Positions 39,771 to 51,432 are shown, counted from the stretch's first letter. The stretch: 60,000 nt of DNA from Strigamia acuminata (GCA_949358305.1 OX442314.1:40186581-40246580), one strand, 5' to 3'. Numbers and translations are program-made. The notes: a model not told the origin generated them from the letters alone.

Positions 39771-42700
39771 TCAGACTCCATTAAAGTTCAATTCATTCAT
39801 CGTCTCTATCAAGCGCTCTGGCGGTATAACACGTCGCCCTGACCTCGTCGTATACACGGTCCTTCCTCCATTCTCCGCCACAGCCGGATTCGCGGCCACT
39901 ATCGGCTCCCCCGGTCCCTCATTCGCCTCGCCATCCTCCGTCTCTCGTTCATTCGCCTCGACTCTGGTGGTGTCCGATGCCGCTGACCGCTCTGCCGCCT
40001 CTATCCCGGGTCCCTCCGTCATCCTTGGCACCAACTGGTTACTATTGCGCCGAATGGTCCCCCGCGGTGTCTCTACAAAGTACGACCTCGGAGTCCCGGC
40101 AGGTCCCACCACTGCTCCCGACACCTTCTCGTTCGTAATCCAAACTTCCTCGCCATCGACCAACTCGCGCCGCTGGACCACTCGGTGCCGCCTGTTGTAA
40201 TCCGCGCACTGTTGACTCTTCGCCTCCTCTTGTTTCTTTCGGAACTCGCGATGATTCGGAATCCTTGGCTGCAGCGCTGTCTGGAGCACCGGAATGCCCG
40301 TCCTCAAGCGCCGCGACATTAGCAACTGTGCCGGACTATACCCACTTGGTCCCGGTGTATTTCGATATTGGAGCAATGCCTTATATGGATTCTCGTTCTT
40401 GGCCAACATCTGCTTGACCGTGGCAACGAATCTTTCGGCTTCCCCGTTACTTTGGTGGTAATGCGGACTACTCGTAACAAGGCGGAAGTCGTTCTCGGTC
40501 GCGTACCGCACGAATTCGGCCGCCATAAATTGCGTCCCCGAGTCGCTCACCATTTCCTCGGGATACCCGTGCCGCGCGAAAATCGACTCCATCCTACTGA
40601 TCACTGCCGCCGATGTAATGCGATCCAAGCGTTCTAATTCCACGAAATGCGAGTAGTAGTCGACAACAAGCAGGTAACTACCGCCCCGCCAAAAAAAAAT
40701 ATCAGTTCCCACCTTCTGCCAAGGCAGCAAAGGCGTCGCCGTCGCGATCATCGGCTCCCGCAGCGGCACCCGAAACTGCTGACACGTCCTACAGTCGCCG
40801 ACCAACTGTGCCAACTGCTGGCTCAGGCCAGGCCACCACACTGACTGCCGGGCCCTTGCCCTGCAGTGACCAATCCCCTGATGGCCTTCATGCAATTTAG
40901 CCAAAATCTCCCTTCTTAAGCCGGCCGGCACGAAAATACGGTCATTCTTCAGGATCAACCCCCTCCACGCTGTCAGATAACCCCGATCCTTCCAAAATAC
41001 TCCCATCGACAGGGGCAAATGATGCTTCTCTGGCCAGCCTTCCTTGATGTATCCCATCAAAAGTCTACCCTCTTCATCCTCGGCGGTTCGCTTCCGGATC
41101 TGATCCAACCTTGCGCTCGACGCCGGAAACCCACTCGCTACGCTATCCACCTGGAACTCTGCTTCCCGTACAAGCTCTCCCATCCCCGTTGGCTTCTCCA
41201 CCGGCGCACGCGACAACGTGTCCGCAATTATCAGCTGTCGCCCCGGCACGTGCGAAATGGTGTATCTAAACCACATCAACCTCATACGGAACCGCTGAAT
41301 TCTCACCGGCATTGCGTCCAAGCTCTTATTTCCTAATAGAGGCACCAACGGCTTGTGGTCTGTGTGGATGTGAAAATCACGGCCTATTAAATATTTCGAA
41401 AACTTTTCGCAGGCCCAAGTAACCGCCAAAGCCTCTTTTTCGATTTGAGCATACCGTTGCTCTGTCTCTGACATCATTGAAGAGGCATAGGCGATCGGCC
41501 GCAAATCGCCGCCCTCCGCCCGCTGCAGCAATGCCGCCCCGAGCCCGAACGACGACGCATCCGCCGACACCACCACCCCTGCTCCTAAGTCGTAATGGGC
41601 TAGCTCCACGTCCCTCGACAACGCCGCCTTTATGCACTCGAACGCGTCCTGCTGCGGCTGACCCCAACTCCACATCACCTTTCGCTCGTCCCTCAACAAC
41701 TCCGAAATTGGGTGAATCTTCTGCGACAGCTGGGGCACGAACTTGCCTAAATGATTCACCAATCCCATCAATCGTCGCACGCCCGACACCGAAGTTGGCG
41801 GCCCCATTCCCACGATCGCCGCCACCTTCTCCGGGTCCGGCCGCACTCCGTGTTCGCTGATGTAAACTCCGAGGAACCTAATGTCTCTCCTACAAAATTC
41901 ACACTTTTCTCGATTCAGCTTCACCCCCGCCTCTCGCAACTTCTTCAAGACCACCGTCAACCGCTTATCATGTTCCATTCTAGTCCGGCCATGAACCAAG
42001 ATGTCATCGATCTGACATTCGCACCCCTCACATCCCTCCAAAATTTCGTTCATCCGTTGCTGAAAATATTCCGGTGCCGACGTTATACCGAACGGCAAGC
42101 GATTGAAACAAAACCGCCCGAACGGCGTAATAAACGTTGTCAACAAACGACTCCTCTCCGACAACATCACCTGCCAAAATCCGTGAAAAGCGTCCAATTT
42201 AGTGAAAAACTTTGACCCCGCCACCGACGCCAAAGTAGTGTCCACGTCGGGCATTACCGTCCTCAGCCTTCTCACGCCCCTATTCAGAGGTATCAAATCG
42301 ACACAAATACGAATCCCCCTTTCTCCGTTCTTGTCGGGCTTCCCCTTCTCGGCCGTAACCATTCCGGCGCACCACTCCGTCGGTCCCTCCACTCGGCTGA
42401 TGATCCCCTGCTCAAGCATAATGTCCAACTGTTTTTTCACCCGAGGCAGCAATGGAATCGGAACTCGTCTCGGCACTGAAATAGAAAATGGCACCGTATC
42501 AGGTTCTAACTCAATGTCATATTCCCCCTTCATACGCCCGATCCCGTCGAACATCTCCGGATAATCCGTTAAATATCGTCGGTCTTCTTCCGTCACCTCC
42601 GACATACTCCCCGTAAACCGTATCAGGCCCAACCTCTCACTAGCGTCCCGACTCAGCAGGGGCTCGCTCAAATCGTCCACCACATAAATCCATTCCTGCA

Positions 42701-42966
42701 CCGACAACTTTCCGTAATGTATCTCCTCCAAAAACATGCCCACCACCGACATGCGATCCGCTCCTGCATGAAACAGTCCTCGACCCGGTCGTTCCAACTG
42801 CCTCGGCCGCCAGCTACTCGTCGATGGAATCGCCGTCACGTCCGCCCCTGAATCTACCTTAAATCGTATTAACTGTTTATTAATTCGTACACCTACTCTC
42901 CACGGCGGCGAACGCTCTGGCCTGGCCGGAACACGCTCTGGTCCGGCCGAAACTCGTCCCAAAAAC
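39771..42966 (-). CDS. Gypsy-2 pol (protease, RT, RNase H, integrase), joined to gag but for Copia-2
   Basis: The frame has 1063 codons and no stop down to 39771. Retropepsin is at FKVDSGADVTAIP. RT has QGIISRVEGPTEWCAGMV, RICVDLIPLN, FNRLPFGITSAPEYFQ and CQIDDILVHG, a Q-x-D-D form that I recall from K02A2.6-like Gypsy elements. RNase H has SADASSFGLGAALLQ and TDHKPLV. Integrase has the zinc region (HEGHQGIGH...CRTCQQF) and the DDE core (VGTDIFFW, MVSDSGTQF, SNGEAERFV). The C-terminus is acidic/Gly-rich. Upstream it is cut by the Copia-2 LTR at 42966. Its first codons continue the gag frame at 50071 without a shift, so before Copia-2 it was one gag-pol ORF. Confidence 0.92.
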
Positions 42967-43512
42967 TGTAGCAGAGGAGGAGGAAATTAGCTCGGAATTA
43001 CGAGCGAAAAATCGAAAACAGAGTCGGAACCCGACTCGCAGAGTGCTCGCAAATTCTCGCGCGCAGAATACTCGCGCCGAAAACGTTTCGAGCAAGATAC
43101 GGCCGTGCACAAGCACTTATATGCCGTGGAATGATGCAAATAGCATATACAAATAATAAAATGATTTAATATAAACAAAATATCTTACATAGTGGTCCAA
43201 ATCAGGTTGGGAAAAAGGATGGGCAAGCAACTCCGTGTGCAGCGCCATCTTGGATTCGAGAGAGAGTGAGTAGCGACACCTTGTGTCGCAATACAACATT
43301 GCAAATTAGGAAAATAGTCAAAGTAACTTCCAAAACTAACAAATGCATGGTGCCTCATGCTAAAATACATAAACAATGACTAAATGACCAAAAATATGAT
43401 AAACAACTTAAAAGATCGGTAAATAAGCAATAATTGAGAAATACACCGGTAAAATGATAATACAAGCCGAATCTGTCTTACATCGACTACAAACACGGTC
43501 CGTAGACCAACA
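42967..43512 (-). repeat. Copia-2 LTR, 3' in element sense
   Basis: 546 bp with TGT...ACA ends, preceded in element sense by the purine tract GAAGGGGGGATT (43513-43524 on the opposite strand). Confidence 0.93.
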
Positions 43513-43714
43513 AATCCCCCCTTCGATGTAAATAGGTTCGGGGAAATACAGAACGGGTACTGGAATTACAGTGTGTTACGAGAAAATATAAACAATAAAG
43601 TTCGAATCACCGAGCCGGGTACTGTCATTGAAGAACTCTACGGAAGCCCGAATATTCCCACTGGAGCTCGATGATCCTCGATGTCGGGCAAATAAATTAG
43701 GAATGTCGATAATT

Positions 43715-46700
43715 TTAGAGTCGGAAGATTCGCGAGATGAGTGATCGAAGTCGTTCCGAGCCGAGCCATTTTGTAAATATATCGGCGACGTTAAGATCGC
43801 CGGGCACTTTTCTGAGCTCGAAACGTCCCGCCGAATACCACTCCCGCAGCCAATGGAACTTAACGCGAATGTGCTTCGTCTTACTGTTCTCGACGTCATT
43901 CGCGGTGAATTGGATAGCGGCAAGTGCGTCGGAGTAGATGACGGGTCGTGGAACGCGGTCGAGTATCGAACATTCGGAGTATACATGATGCAGCCAATAA
44001 AGCTCCTTGACCGTGTCGACTAGGGCAAGAAATTCGGCCTCCATAGTCGAACAGGCGACTGTGGTTTGCTTGCGGCAAGACCACCCAATTGGCGTGTTCC
44101 CGATATAACAAATGTATCCTCCGAAGCTGAGTGAAGTAGCGGTGTCCGATGCCCACGACGCGTCGGTGTATGCCCACAAAAGTCCAGTCGAACATCCCGA
44201 TAGTTCAATGCAGTAGTCCGCTGTGTTAGACACGTACTGCAGCACTTGAAACAAAGCCTTGATGTGAGCTTGCGTATAACAGGTGTTGAATTGTGAAAGG
44301 AATATCACCGAGTACAGGATGTCGGGGCGAGTTCGAGAGGCCAAAAATAACAGAGATCCAATAAGGGATCGATATGGGAAATCGATTAGGTTTTCTGTCG
44401 GTCCTTTTGTGAGCATGGTCCCCGGAGTGACTGGAACCTTGACGAGGTTATTAATAACGGTGCCGAACTTCTTTATGATTTTTGCGATGTACGTTCGCTG
44501 GCTGATGAATGTTTTGCCAGCGTCACGAATGAACTCAACCCCGAGTAGTTTCGTGATGGGTCCCAGATTAACAATCTGAAACTTGGTGCTAATCAGAGTG
44601 ATGAGACGGTCGAGAACGGAGTCAGTTGCGTAGAATAGAACGATATCGTCCACGTAGACTAACATTAGCGCCGAAGATCCAAACATGTACACGCAATTGC
44701 AGCCAGGAAGTTTGCGGAATCCGAGAGATCGAAGCGTTTCGTCGAGCTTTTCAAACCACTGTCTTCCCGACTGGTGCAGACCGTAAAGGGATTTTATGAG
44801 TAGCCAGACGTTGTTCGGATTTGTACAGGTTGCCCCAGCCGGGATGCGCATGTACACCTTATGCTCGAGCTCACCGTAAAGGTAAGCGCACTTCACGTCG
44901 AGGTGCGCGTCTTTCCAACCTCGGAGAACGACGAGCAAACAAAAGAACATCCGAATGAGCACAAAGTTCACTACGGGGCTGAAAACCTCATCGTAGTCGA
45001 CGCCGAGAGTTTGTCGGAAGCCTTGAGCAACAAGGCGGGCGCGGTAACGAGTAATCTTGCCAGCGGCGTCAGATTTCAACTTGAAGATCCACTTGCACCC
45101 GAGGATCGTCGTGTCTGGCGGCCTCGGTACTTCAACATAAACCTCTCGCTCTTCAAAAGTTCCGAGTTCCTCTGCGATTGCTTCTCTCCATTTCGGAGCA
45201 TCGTCGAATTTCGGAATTTCGGCGAAAGATGCGGGTTCGGTTCGGCAGAGATGAGCCACATGTCGGCCAGGAATCGTTGGCAAAGTGTATTCAATGTTGC
45301 CAAAGAAGAAGAGCTCCGGATCGTACTCGATGTGATTAAACTGACAATATTTTTCGACGTCTTTACGGGAACGCAGTCGCACATCCGGTTCCGGGAAATA
45401 ATAAACGTCGGTGTCAATTTTCCCGGGTCTCTGATCCTTTCTGAGATGCTCTTCACGTTTCCAACCAGCACACGGCGAATCTCCTCCGATATATCTCCAC
45501 ATAAAAGCTGTCTGTCTGGCAGTGGTTGGTAATACCTCGATACCATGAAGTGGAGCTGGAGACATGGGTCCTGCACCAAAAACTGGAATTGTGTGTTGAA
45601 GAACAGAAGTACCCATTGTTCTTCGCGTAGTCACAAATCTGCTCGGAGAGCCCGGTTGGGATAACGGGGGCGAGGTTTGCGGTGAAGTTTGAGGTGACAC
45701 ATGAGGAGAAGTATAGGTAGACATAGGCACAAGGGAAACTTCGTCTATATCATCAACGTCACGATCCGTGTCATCACCCAGATTACTATCGGAGCTTGGC
45801 AATCTCAAAGCACACGCCTCAAGAAGTTGTCGCTCAGGTGTCATAAATTGAGCGGATGCGGCTGAGCTCGAACTTTCTTCCAGCGGAGGCATCTCAGGCT
45901 CATCGTCTGACGACGAGTGTTCATCCTCTGAGTCCGATCCCTTTGGCCAGTCAAGATACTGGATGTTTTCATCAAACGATACAGTCGATTGTGGGAAGTT
46001 TTGAACGTTTTCAACCGGGAATTCAAACGTAGATTGGTGATTCCCGTTGCCATTTCGAATAGACCGGCGATACGATATCCTTTCGTCGATCCTGACATGA
46101 CATGATTCGGTAATTTTATCATCCAATGGGTTCCAAATGCGATATCCTCTCGTTCCGACTGCGTATCCGACAACATAGCCCTCCCAGGCACGCATTTGGA
46201 GCTTCTTGCGTCCCGGTGCGGTAAAATGCACCCAACATTTTGATCCTATTCGTCGTAGATGCCGCAATGAAAGGGCTCGCTGTCGCCACAGGATATAAGG
46301 AACCTGATTGTTTAAACGAGAATGTGGAGAGCGGTTTTTAATGTAGGCGAATGTCACAGCCAATTCGGCCCACAACGCATCCGGGAGTTTGGTCTCGTTT
46401 AACACAGCTCTCACGTTTTCGGCCATTGTCCGGTTGATTCGTTCGGCCGTTCCATTCATAGCGGGTGAATTAGGGTTGGTACGCTGACCTTCGATGCCCT
46501 TCTCTCGAAGGTAGTCGAGGAATTCATTCGACATGAACTCTCCACCACGGTCAGAACGGATAGCCTTCACACGAGTACTTGCAACGCATTCGATACGGGT
46601 GACGAAATCCTTGAATATGCCGAAGACTTGAGATTTTTGTGCCATCGGTGTTATCCAACAATATCGCGTGGCGTCGTCAATTATCGTGAATACGAAACGA

Positions 46701-48625
46701 GCTCCCCCAATGGATGTGGTTTCTGATGGTCCCCAGACATCCATGTGGAGAAGGTCCAGTGCTTTGGTTGAAATTGGGTTTAAATCCGGCTTGTGTGATT
46801 TACGGATTGACTTTGCAAGTCGACAGTCGTTGCATGCCAACTCCTTGGACACTTCAGCCGGTTCCATCCCGTAGACCTGATCATTGGTTGCCAGAAGACG
46901 CATTGACTTGGTGTGGAGGTGGCCAAGACGACTATGCCACAGTCCAGTTGCGTCTTTTCTTGATGCCGCAGCAGCAACCGTCTCCTTTTTAGGTGGAGAA
47001 CTCGTTTTAGGGATGGATGACGTCGGGATTGACTGAATGACGTCGGAATGGGATGGGACGGAAGGAGGGAGTTGAGCTTGGGTAGGACTTAGGTTCGATA
47101 ACGGATTAGTAGGAGTTGGGGTCGGAATTTCGTTCACGACGTCCAAAGATGGCAACTCGATACGAAAATCCGTCATGTGCTCAGTTTTTGTCTTTGACTT
47201 CTTTTTCGGTTTCGGAATTGGCTCGAAATCAACCTCAGAAGTGACCAGCATCTTGACTGGAGTTGTTGGTGCAGGCTGAAGAGTCGGCGAAACCGTTGTC
47301 GCAATAGCGGGGGTCACACAAAGTCCATCCACGTAATATAATCCAGCCTTTTCCTTCGCCCGGAGAACTGATGAGCGAATGTCGGATTGATAGACATTAA
47401 CCTCCCCGTCATATATATCAATGTGGAATTTGTTTCTGTCGATTTTGCTCACGGAGACAAGATTCGCCTCAAAGTTCGGTGCAAATAAGACATTGTGTAG
47501 AGTCACAAAACAGTCACAGTTGTCAATCGAGGTCTGAAGTCGCACGTTACCACGTCCGGTTACTTTGGACTTGCCCTGTCCGAGTTCGATGTCGAATGGC
47601 GTAATTTGTTCAAAGTCCGAAAACCACGATCGAATATGAGAAATGTGGTCGGTGGCCCCGCAGTCAATGATCCACTCATTTGACTGCATAAAATGTGCAA
47701 TAGGACGCTCGATGATCTGGGGACAATTGACGAAGAAATTTGCATCTCGTCGTGGCCTGGAACTGCCCCGTGGCTTGGGATCCTCCGGCTTCGACGCGTT
47801 CTTGTTACTGCGACGGCTCTTACTGCGAGAGGAGCGTTGGACTTGCGCAGCGGGTGCCTGGCGGTTCTGACCATCGCCTTTCTGATGAGGGCACTTGTTG
47901 GCGTAATGTCCGAGTTCTTGACAATTAAAACATCGAACCGTCGAAATATCACGCGGAGGTCGGGATTGATTCCGTCGAGATTGACCAGTGTTGGAAGTAT
48001 GCGCCGATGCTGACTGAGAATTGTTCGTATGGATTGATTTGAGGCGCATATACTCGGAGAGAAGCTGTTCGGACACTTTATCCGGTATGAACTGGTCATC
48101 TGGCCAATGGTATATGGCAAACGATGCTTGCGAATACTCGGGCGGAAGGCGGTGTAAGTACTGATACGAATGGTGAACATCTGAGACTGGTTCACCCACC
48201 GACTTAAGTTGGCTGGCGTGGTAATCGACGCGGGCGATGAAATCAGCCATTTCCTCGTTCGGGCCAAGTCGGAGAGCGAGGAAATCCCAGCGCATCGCGG
48301 CTTGGCGCGCGCGGGAGCTGGGAGCGTAGATCTGCGCCAACTTATCCCAAGATTGTTTAGGTGTATCGCAATTATCAAGGGCCGACTTCTTTGCCTCGGA
48401 GACAAAACAGTAAATGAGGCCGAGAGCCTTGTCTTTCTTGCGCTGATATTTGACTTTCTCCTTTTCCGATGCGGTTTTTAGGTATTCAACTTCCTCGGTT
48501 TCCGTCACGTGGTGCCACAATCCTTCTGCTTTGAGGAGCATTCGCATGCTCCTCTGCCACGAGTCGTAATTCCCTACAGCGAGTACGGGAACTCTGCCGC
48601 TGGTCGGATCACTGACTTTTTGCAT
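43715..48625 (-). CDS. Copia-2 gag-pol polyprotein, 1636 residues, intact
   Basis: ATG 48625 (an upstream in-frame TTG is not used). Order: gag (WQRSMRMLLKAEGLW start; CCHC knuckle CFNCQELGHYANKC at 232-245); protease (WIIDCGATDH, D321); pre-integrase zinc region (HSRLGHLHTKS...CNDCRLAKS); integrase DDE D629, D692, E728 (35 residues between the last two); Ser/Pro-rich linker; RT (TTILGCKWIFKLK, YVDD at 1324-1327); RNase H (AYTDASWASD, STMEAEFLALV, KHIRVKFHWLREW, NVADIFTKWL). Single-ORF gag-pol in the order PR-INT-RT-RH is diagnostic for Ty1/Copia. All catalytic residues are present and there is no stop, so the element may be competent. It makes and integrates a DNA copy of its own RNA in virus-like particles. 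Confidence 0.96.
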   Translation of the reverse strand: MQKVSDPTSGRVPVLAVGNYDSWQRSMRMLLKAEGLWHHVTETEEVEYLKTASEKEKVKYQRKKDKALGLIYCFVSEAKKSALDNCDTPKQSWDKLAQIYAPSSRARQAAMRWDFLALRLGPNEEMADFIARVDYHASQLKSVGEPVSDVHHSYQYLHRLPPEYSQASFAIYHWPDDQFIPDKVSEQLLSEYMRLKSIHTNNSQSASAHTSNTGQSRRNQSRPPRDISTVRCFNCQELGHYANKCPHQKGDGQNRQAPAAQVQRSSRSKSRRSNKNASKPEDPKPRGSSRPRRDANFFVNCPQIIERPIAHFMQSNEWIIDCGATDHISHIRSWFSDFEQITPFDIELGQGKSKVTGRGNVRLQTSIDNCDCFVTLHNVLFAPNFEANLVSVSKIDRNKFHIDIYDGEVNVYQSDIRSSVLRAKEKAGLYYVDGLCVTPAIATTVSPTLQPAPTTPVKMLVTSEVDFEPIPKPKKKSKTKTEHMTDFRIELPSLDVVNEIPTPTPTNPLSNLSPTQAQLPPSVPSHSDVIQSIPTSSIPKTSSPPKKETVAAAASRKDATGLWHSRLGHLHTKSMRLLATNDQVYGMEPAEVSKELACNDCRLAKSIRKSHKPDLNPISTKALDLLHMDVWGPSETTSIGGARFVFTIIDDATRYCWITPMAQKSQVFGIFKDFVTRIECVASTRVKAIRSDRGGEFMSNEFLDYLREKGIEGQRTNPNSPAMNGTAERINRTMAENVRAVLNETKLPDALWAELAVTFAYIKNRSPHSRLNNQVPYILWRQRALSLRHLRRIGSKCWVHFTAPGRKKLQMRAWEGYVVGYAVGTRGYRIWNPLDDKITESCHVRIDERISYRRSIRNGNGNHQSTFEFPVENVQNFPQSTVSFDENIQYLDWPKGSDSEDEHSSSDDEPEMPPLEESSSSAASAQFMTPERQLLEACALRLPSSDSNLGDDTDRDVDDIDEVSLVPMSTYTSPHVSPQTSPQTSPPLSQPGSPSRFVTTRRTMGTSVLQHTIPVFGAGPMSPAPLHGIEVLPTTARQTAFMWRYIGGDSPCAGWKREEHLRKDQRPGKIDTDVYYFPEPDVRLRSRKDVEKYCQFNHIEYDPELFFFGNIEYTLPTIPGRHVAHLCRTEPASFAEIPKFDDAPKWREAIAEELGTFEEREVYVEVPRPPDTTILGCKWIFKLKSDAAGKITRYRARLVAQGFRQTLGVDYDEVFSPVVNFVLIRMFFCLLVVLRGWKDAHLDVKCAYLYGELEHKVYMRIPAGATCTNPNNVWLLIKSLYGLHQSGRQWFEKLDETLRSLGFRKLPGCNCVYMFGSSALMLVYVDDIVLFYATDSVLDRLITLISTKFQIVNLGPITKLLGVEFIRDAGKTFISQRTYIAKIIKKFGTVINNLVKVPVTPGTMLTKGPTENLIDFPYRSLIGSLLFLASRTRPDILYSVIFLSQFNTCYTQAHIKALFQVLQYVSNTADYCIELSGCSTGLLWAYTDASWASDTATSLSFGGYICYIGNTPIGWSCRKQTTVACSTMEAEFLALVDTVKELYWLHHVYSECSILDRVPRPVIYSDALAAIQFTANDVENSKTKHIRVKFHWLREWYSAGRFELRKVPGDLNVADIFTKWLGSERLRSLISRIFRL

Positions 48626-49502
48626 GATAGCAGCCAAGGCGAGACAGAACGCGAAAAATCACAGAAGCGACGAGAGTGGTATTGGCGCACTAAATTCGGA
48701 GCACTGACGAACACGATGCACTTCACAACACACACACACCTCCCTCGTGGTTCAAAGCGGAAACCGTAAATGGGGCGATTCCTTCTGAAGAAATCAAAAA
48801 ACCCCCGATAGCCAGTCTGAGAGGGTCCGACCGGTTGCCTGGAACCGCGGGAAACCTCACTTGTACCACGACAAGCACTATCGGGGAATACAACGACGCT
48901 TGCCCGGATTCGAGCGAAGGGCGCCGAGGATACTAAATGTCCCACACCAAAATCCCCCTTAAATCTAACAATAATAATAATACGACCCTGAAAAATAAAG
49001 AAGGCGAAATGGAGATTCTGTGTGGGCTGGTCACCACACCGTCGTGTAGAAAACACGGGTTTGCTCGCTTTTCTCGAAAAAGCGGCTGAAAAGCGCATTC
49101 GACCCGAATAAATCGAGGAAAAATCCAAAAATCGTCGAAAGATAAATAAATCGACGATACTGTAGACACACCGGGGTGAATACAGCGGGTTTTGCCCGTT
49201 TCTAGATGATAACACGCCTCGTCGGCGGTGACGAGTCGGAATCTCGGCGAAATCAGCGTTAAATCTGAAAATATAAAGATTTGCCGGAAAATTCGCGTAA
49301 CCCGCGTAATTTTCGGCAAAGTTAGACAGGAGAACGTCGGTAGAACGTCGAATGAACGTCTCGAAGACGTTACGAAAACGAAAAGGACGAAAATCGGCGG
49401 AAATCGACGTCGGAATCTGAAAATAGGCAAAAATTTGCCGCGAATCGCGAAAATCGCGAATTTCTTGGCAAAAATTAGTGGAAAGCGTGCTAACAGAGGA
49501 TA
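48626..49502 (-). other. Copia-2 5' leader
   Basis: About 880 bp lie between the PBS and the gag ATG, which is long for Copia. Frames here lack motifs. Many TCGAAA/CGAAAAT and AAATCG words recur, and the Copia-1 leader (55365-56209) is similarly rich in them. Confidence 0.6.
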
Positions 49503-49506
49503 GCAA

Positions 49507-49522
49507 CCATCCTCTGCTACCA
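49507..49522 (-). promoter_or_regulatory. Primer-binding site of Copia-2 (initiator tRNA-Met)
   Basis: On the element strand TGGTAGCAGAGGATGG is the exact complement of the 3' end of eukaryotic initiator tRNA-Met (…CCATCCTCTGCTACCA), two bases after the LTR. It primes minus-strand DNA synthesis. Confidence 0.85.
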
Positions 49523-49524
49523 AT

Positions 49525-50070
49525 TGTAGCAGAGGAGGAGGAAATTAGCTCGGAATTACGAGCGAAAAATCGAAAACAGAGTCGGAACCCGACTCGCAGA
49601 GTGCTCGCAAATTCTCGCGCGCAGAATACTCGCGCCGAAAACGTTTCGAGCAAGATACGGCCGTGCACAAGCACTTATATGCCGTGGAATGATGCAAATA
49701 GCATATACAAATAATAAAATGATTTAATATAAACAAAATATCTTACATAGTGGTCCAAATCAGGTTGGGAAAAAGGATGGGCAAGCAACTCCGTGTGCAG
49801 CGCCATCTTGGATTCGAGAGAGAGTGAGTAGCGACACCTTGTGTCGCAATACAACATTGCAAATTAGGAAAATAGTCAAAGTAACTTCCAAAACTAACAA
49901 ATGCATGGTGCCTCATGCTAAAATACATAAACAATGACTAAATGACCAAAAATATGATAAACAACTTAAAAGATCGGTAAATAAGCAATAATTGAGAAAT
50001 ACACCGGTAAAATGATAATACAAGCCGAATCTGTCTTACATCGACTACAAACACGGTCCGTAGACCAACA
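49525..50070 (-). repeat. Copia-2 LTR, 5' in element sense
   Basis: 546 bp, by eye identical to 42967-43512. It should contain the element promoter; no TATA was assigned. Confidence 0.93.
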
Positions 50071-50917
50071 AAAACAGCGCCTCCTGCTGAAACAGCTCTC
50101 CCAGCTGACCTCCCTCGGCTTCGCGAATCTCATGCGTCGGCGCACTCCTACAAACGCGAGCATAATGGCCTTTTCCTCCGCATCTTCGACATTTGGCCTC
50201 CCTCGCTGGACACTCGCCTCGCTCGTGCCTTGGAAACCCACAATTGCGGCATCCAGGCCCCGGCGGCCGAACTCCCGAACTCGACTGACCGCCACTCGGC
50301 GCGTTACCGGGCCTCCGCTCCTGCTGCTCCCGACGGCCAAACTTCATCTCTCCCACCGTCAATATATTCGGCTCTTCCGCACGAATAAAGCTCTGCTGGC
50401 CCTTAACCACCTCCTTCATCCGCGCCTTCTCGACCGCTGTCTCCAATGTCAATTTGCCGTCCAGCTGCAATGTCTCGGATATTTTCGCATCCAACAATCC
50501 CACGACGAACCGATCGCGCACCAACTCGTCCTTCAAGCTGGCATAAGCGCACGTATCAATTAACGCGTGCAGCGCCGTCACGAACGCGTCCACCGTCTCT
50601 CCAGGCTCTTGTTTCCTACGGTGAAATTTAGCACGTTCATAAATCACATTCCGCTTACCCACAAAATAGTCCTCGAATATTTTCTTCACATTAGCGTATT
50701 TCTTCTTCTCCGCCGCTGTCACGGTTGAAGCGGCCAAAATGTCCTCCGCTTCATCGCCCAAACAATAAATTAACGTCGTCATCTGCCTCAACTCAGTCGC
50801 CACATCCAACTCCGAGGACTCACGATACCGCTCGAACCTCCGAATCCACTTTGGCCAACCCTCGGCGCATTTAAAATCAAAAGGCGTCGGCGGAACGAAC
50901 TGAAACGACGCCGCCAT
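50071..50917 (-). CDS. Gypsy-2 gag (start of the gag-pol ORF)
   Basis: ATG 50917 (AAGATGG context) opens 282 codons until Copia-2. The capsid-like region includes EGWPKWIRRFERYRESSEL, YCLGDEAEDIL, FHRRKQEPGETVDAFVTALH and LVRDRFVVGLLD. Two CCHC knuckles follow (CRNCGFPRHERGEC and CRRCGGKGHYARVC). The frame continues through the LTR by only seven codons; without Copia-2 it runs directly into the protease at 42966. Confidence 0.9.
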
Positions 50918-51053
50918 CTTTGATCCTCGGCCCGCCGCCACAACACTGTTTTCAGTCTTAATATCAATCTTTCACTCGTCAAAACTCACACGTTCCTCCC
51001 ACTGTCGCCTGCAATCCTACGCCACACCAAACTCTTGAAAAACCGTCCCAAAA

Positions 51054-51069
51054 ACCACTTCTGACACCA
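51054..51069 (-). promoter_or_regulatory. Primer-binding site of Gypsy-2
   Basis: Directly after the LTR end (CACGACA) the element strand reads TGGTGTCAGAAGTGG. Position and TGG start fit a PBS. The tRNA was not identified. Confidence 0.55.
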
Positions 51070-51189
51070 TGTCGTGTGTCGTAATAAGAGAGCGATACGT
51101 GCCGTGTTGAGCTTTAATGAAAAAGTGCCACTCCCACCACAATGCACATGTGACCGCGCCCCCATCGCCCTCTAGTGGCGAACACCACA
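51070..51189 (-). repeat. Gypsy-2 LTR, right
   Basis: 120 bp, identical by eye to 39556-39675. It is shared between the complete element and the truncated upstream pol copy. Confidence 0.9.
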
Positions 51190-51432
51190 TCTTCCCCTGG
51201 GGGAACGCGATCCGACAAAGGATATAAAATACAATTCAACATCAAAATACAATAAAAATAAAACACAAAATAAAACCACTAAAATCAGACTCCATTAAAG
51301 TTCAATTCATTCATCGTCTCTATCAAGCGCTCTGGCGGTATAACACGTCGCCCTGACCTCGTCGTATACACGGTCCTTCCTCCATTCTCCGCCACAGCCG
51401 GATTCGCGGCCACTATCGGCTCCCCCGGTCCC

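Larger units (their letters stand above)
42967..50070 (-). mobile_element. Copia-2, complete LTR retrotransposon, probably recent
   Basis: 7104 bp with 546-bp LTRs (42967-43512, 49525-50070) that appear identical. The target duplication is AAAAC (42962-42966, 50071-50075). It has an iMet PBS, a purine tract and an uninterrupted gag-pol ORF. It is inserted between the gag and pol parts of Gypsy-2. Confidence 0.96.

Noticed and set aside
41477-42564. Plus-strand ORFs across Gypsy-2 pol
   Set aside because: Antisense shadows of the pol reading frame.
50071-50075. Gypsy-2 gag reading into LVYGPCL as a natural C-terminus
   Set aside because: Those codons belong to the Copia-2 LTR. The gag frame continues at 42966 once Copia-2 is discounted.
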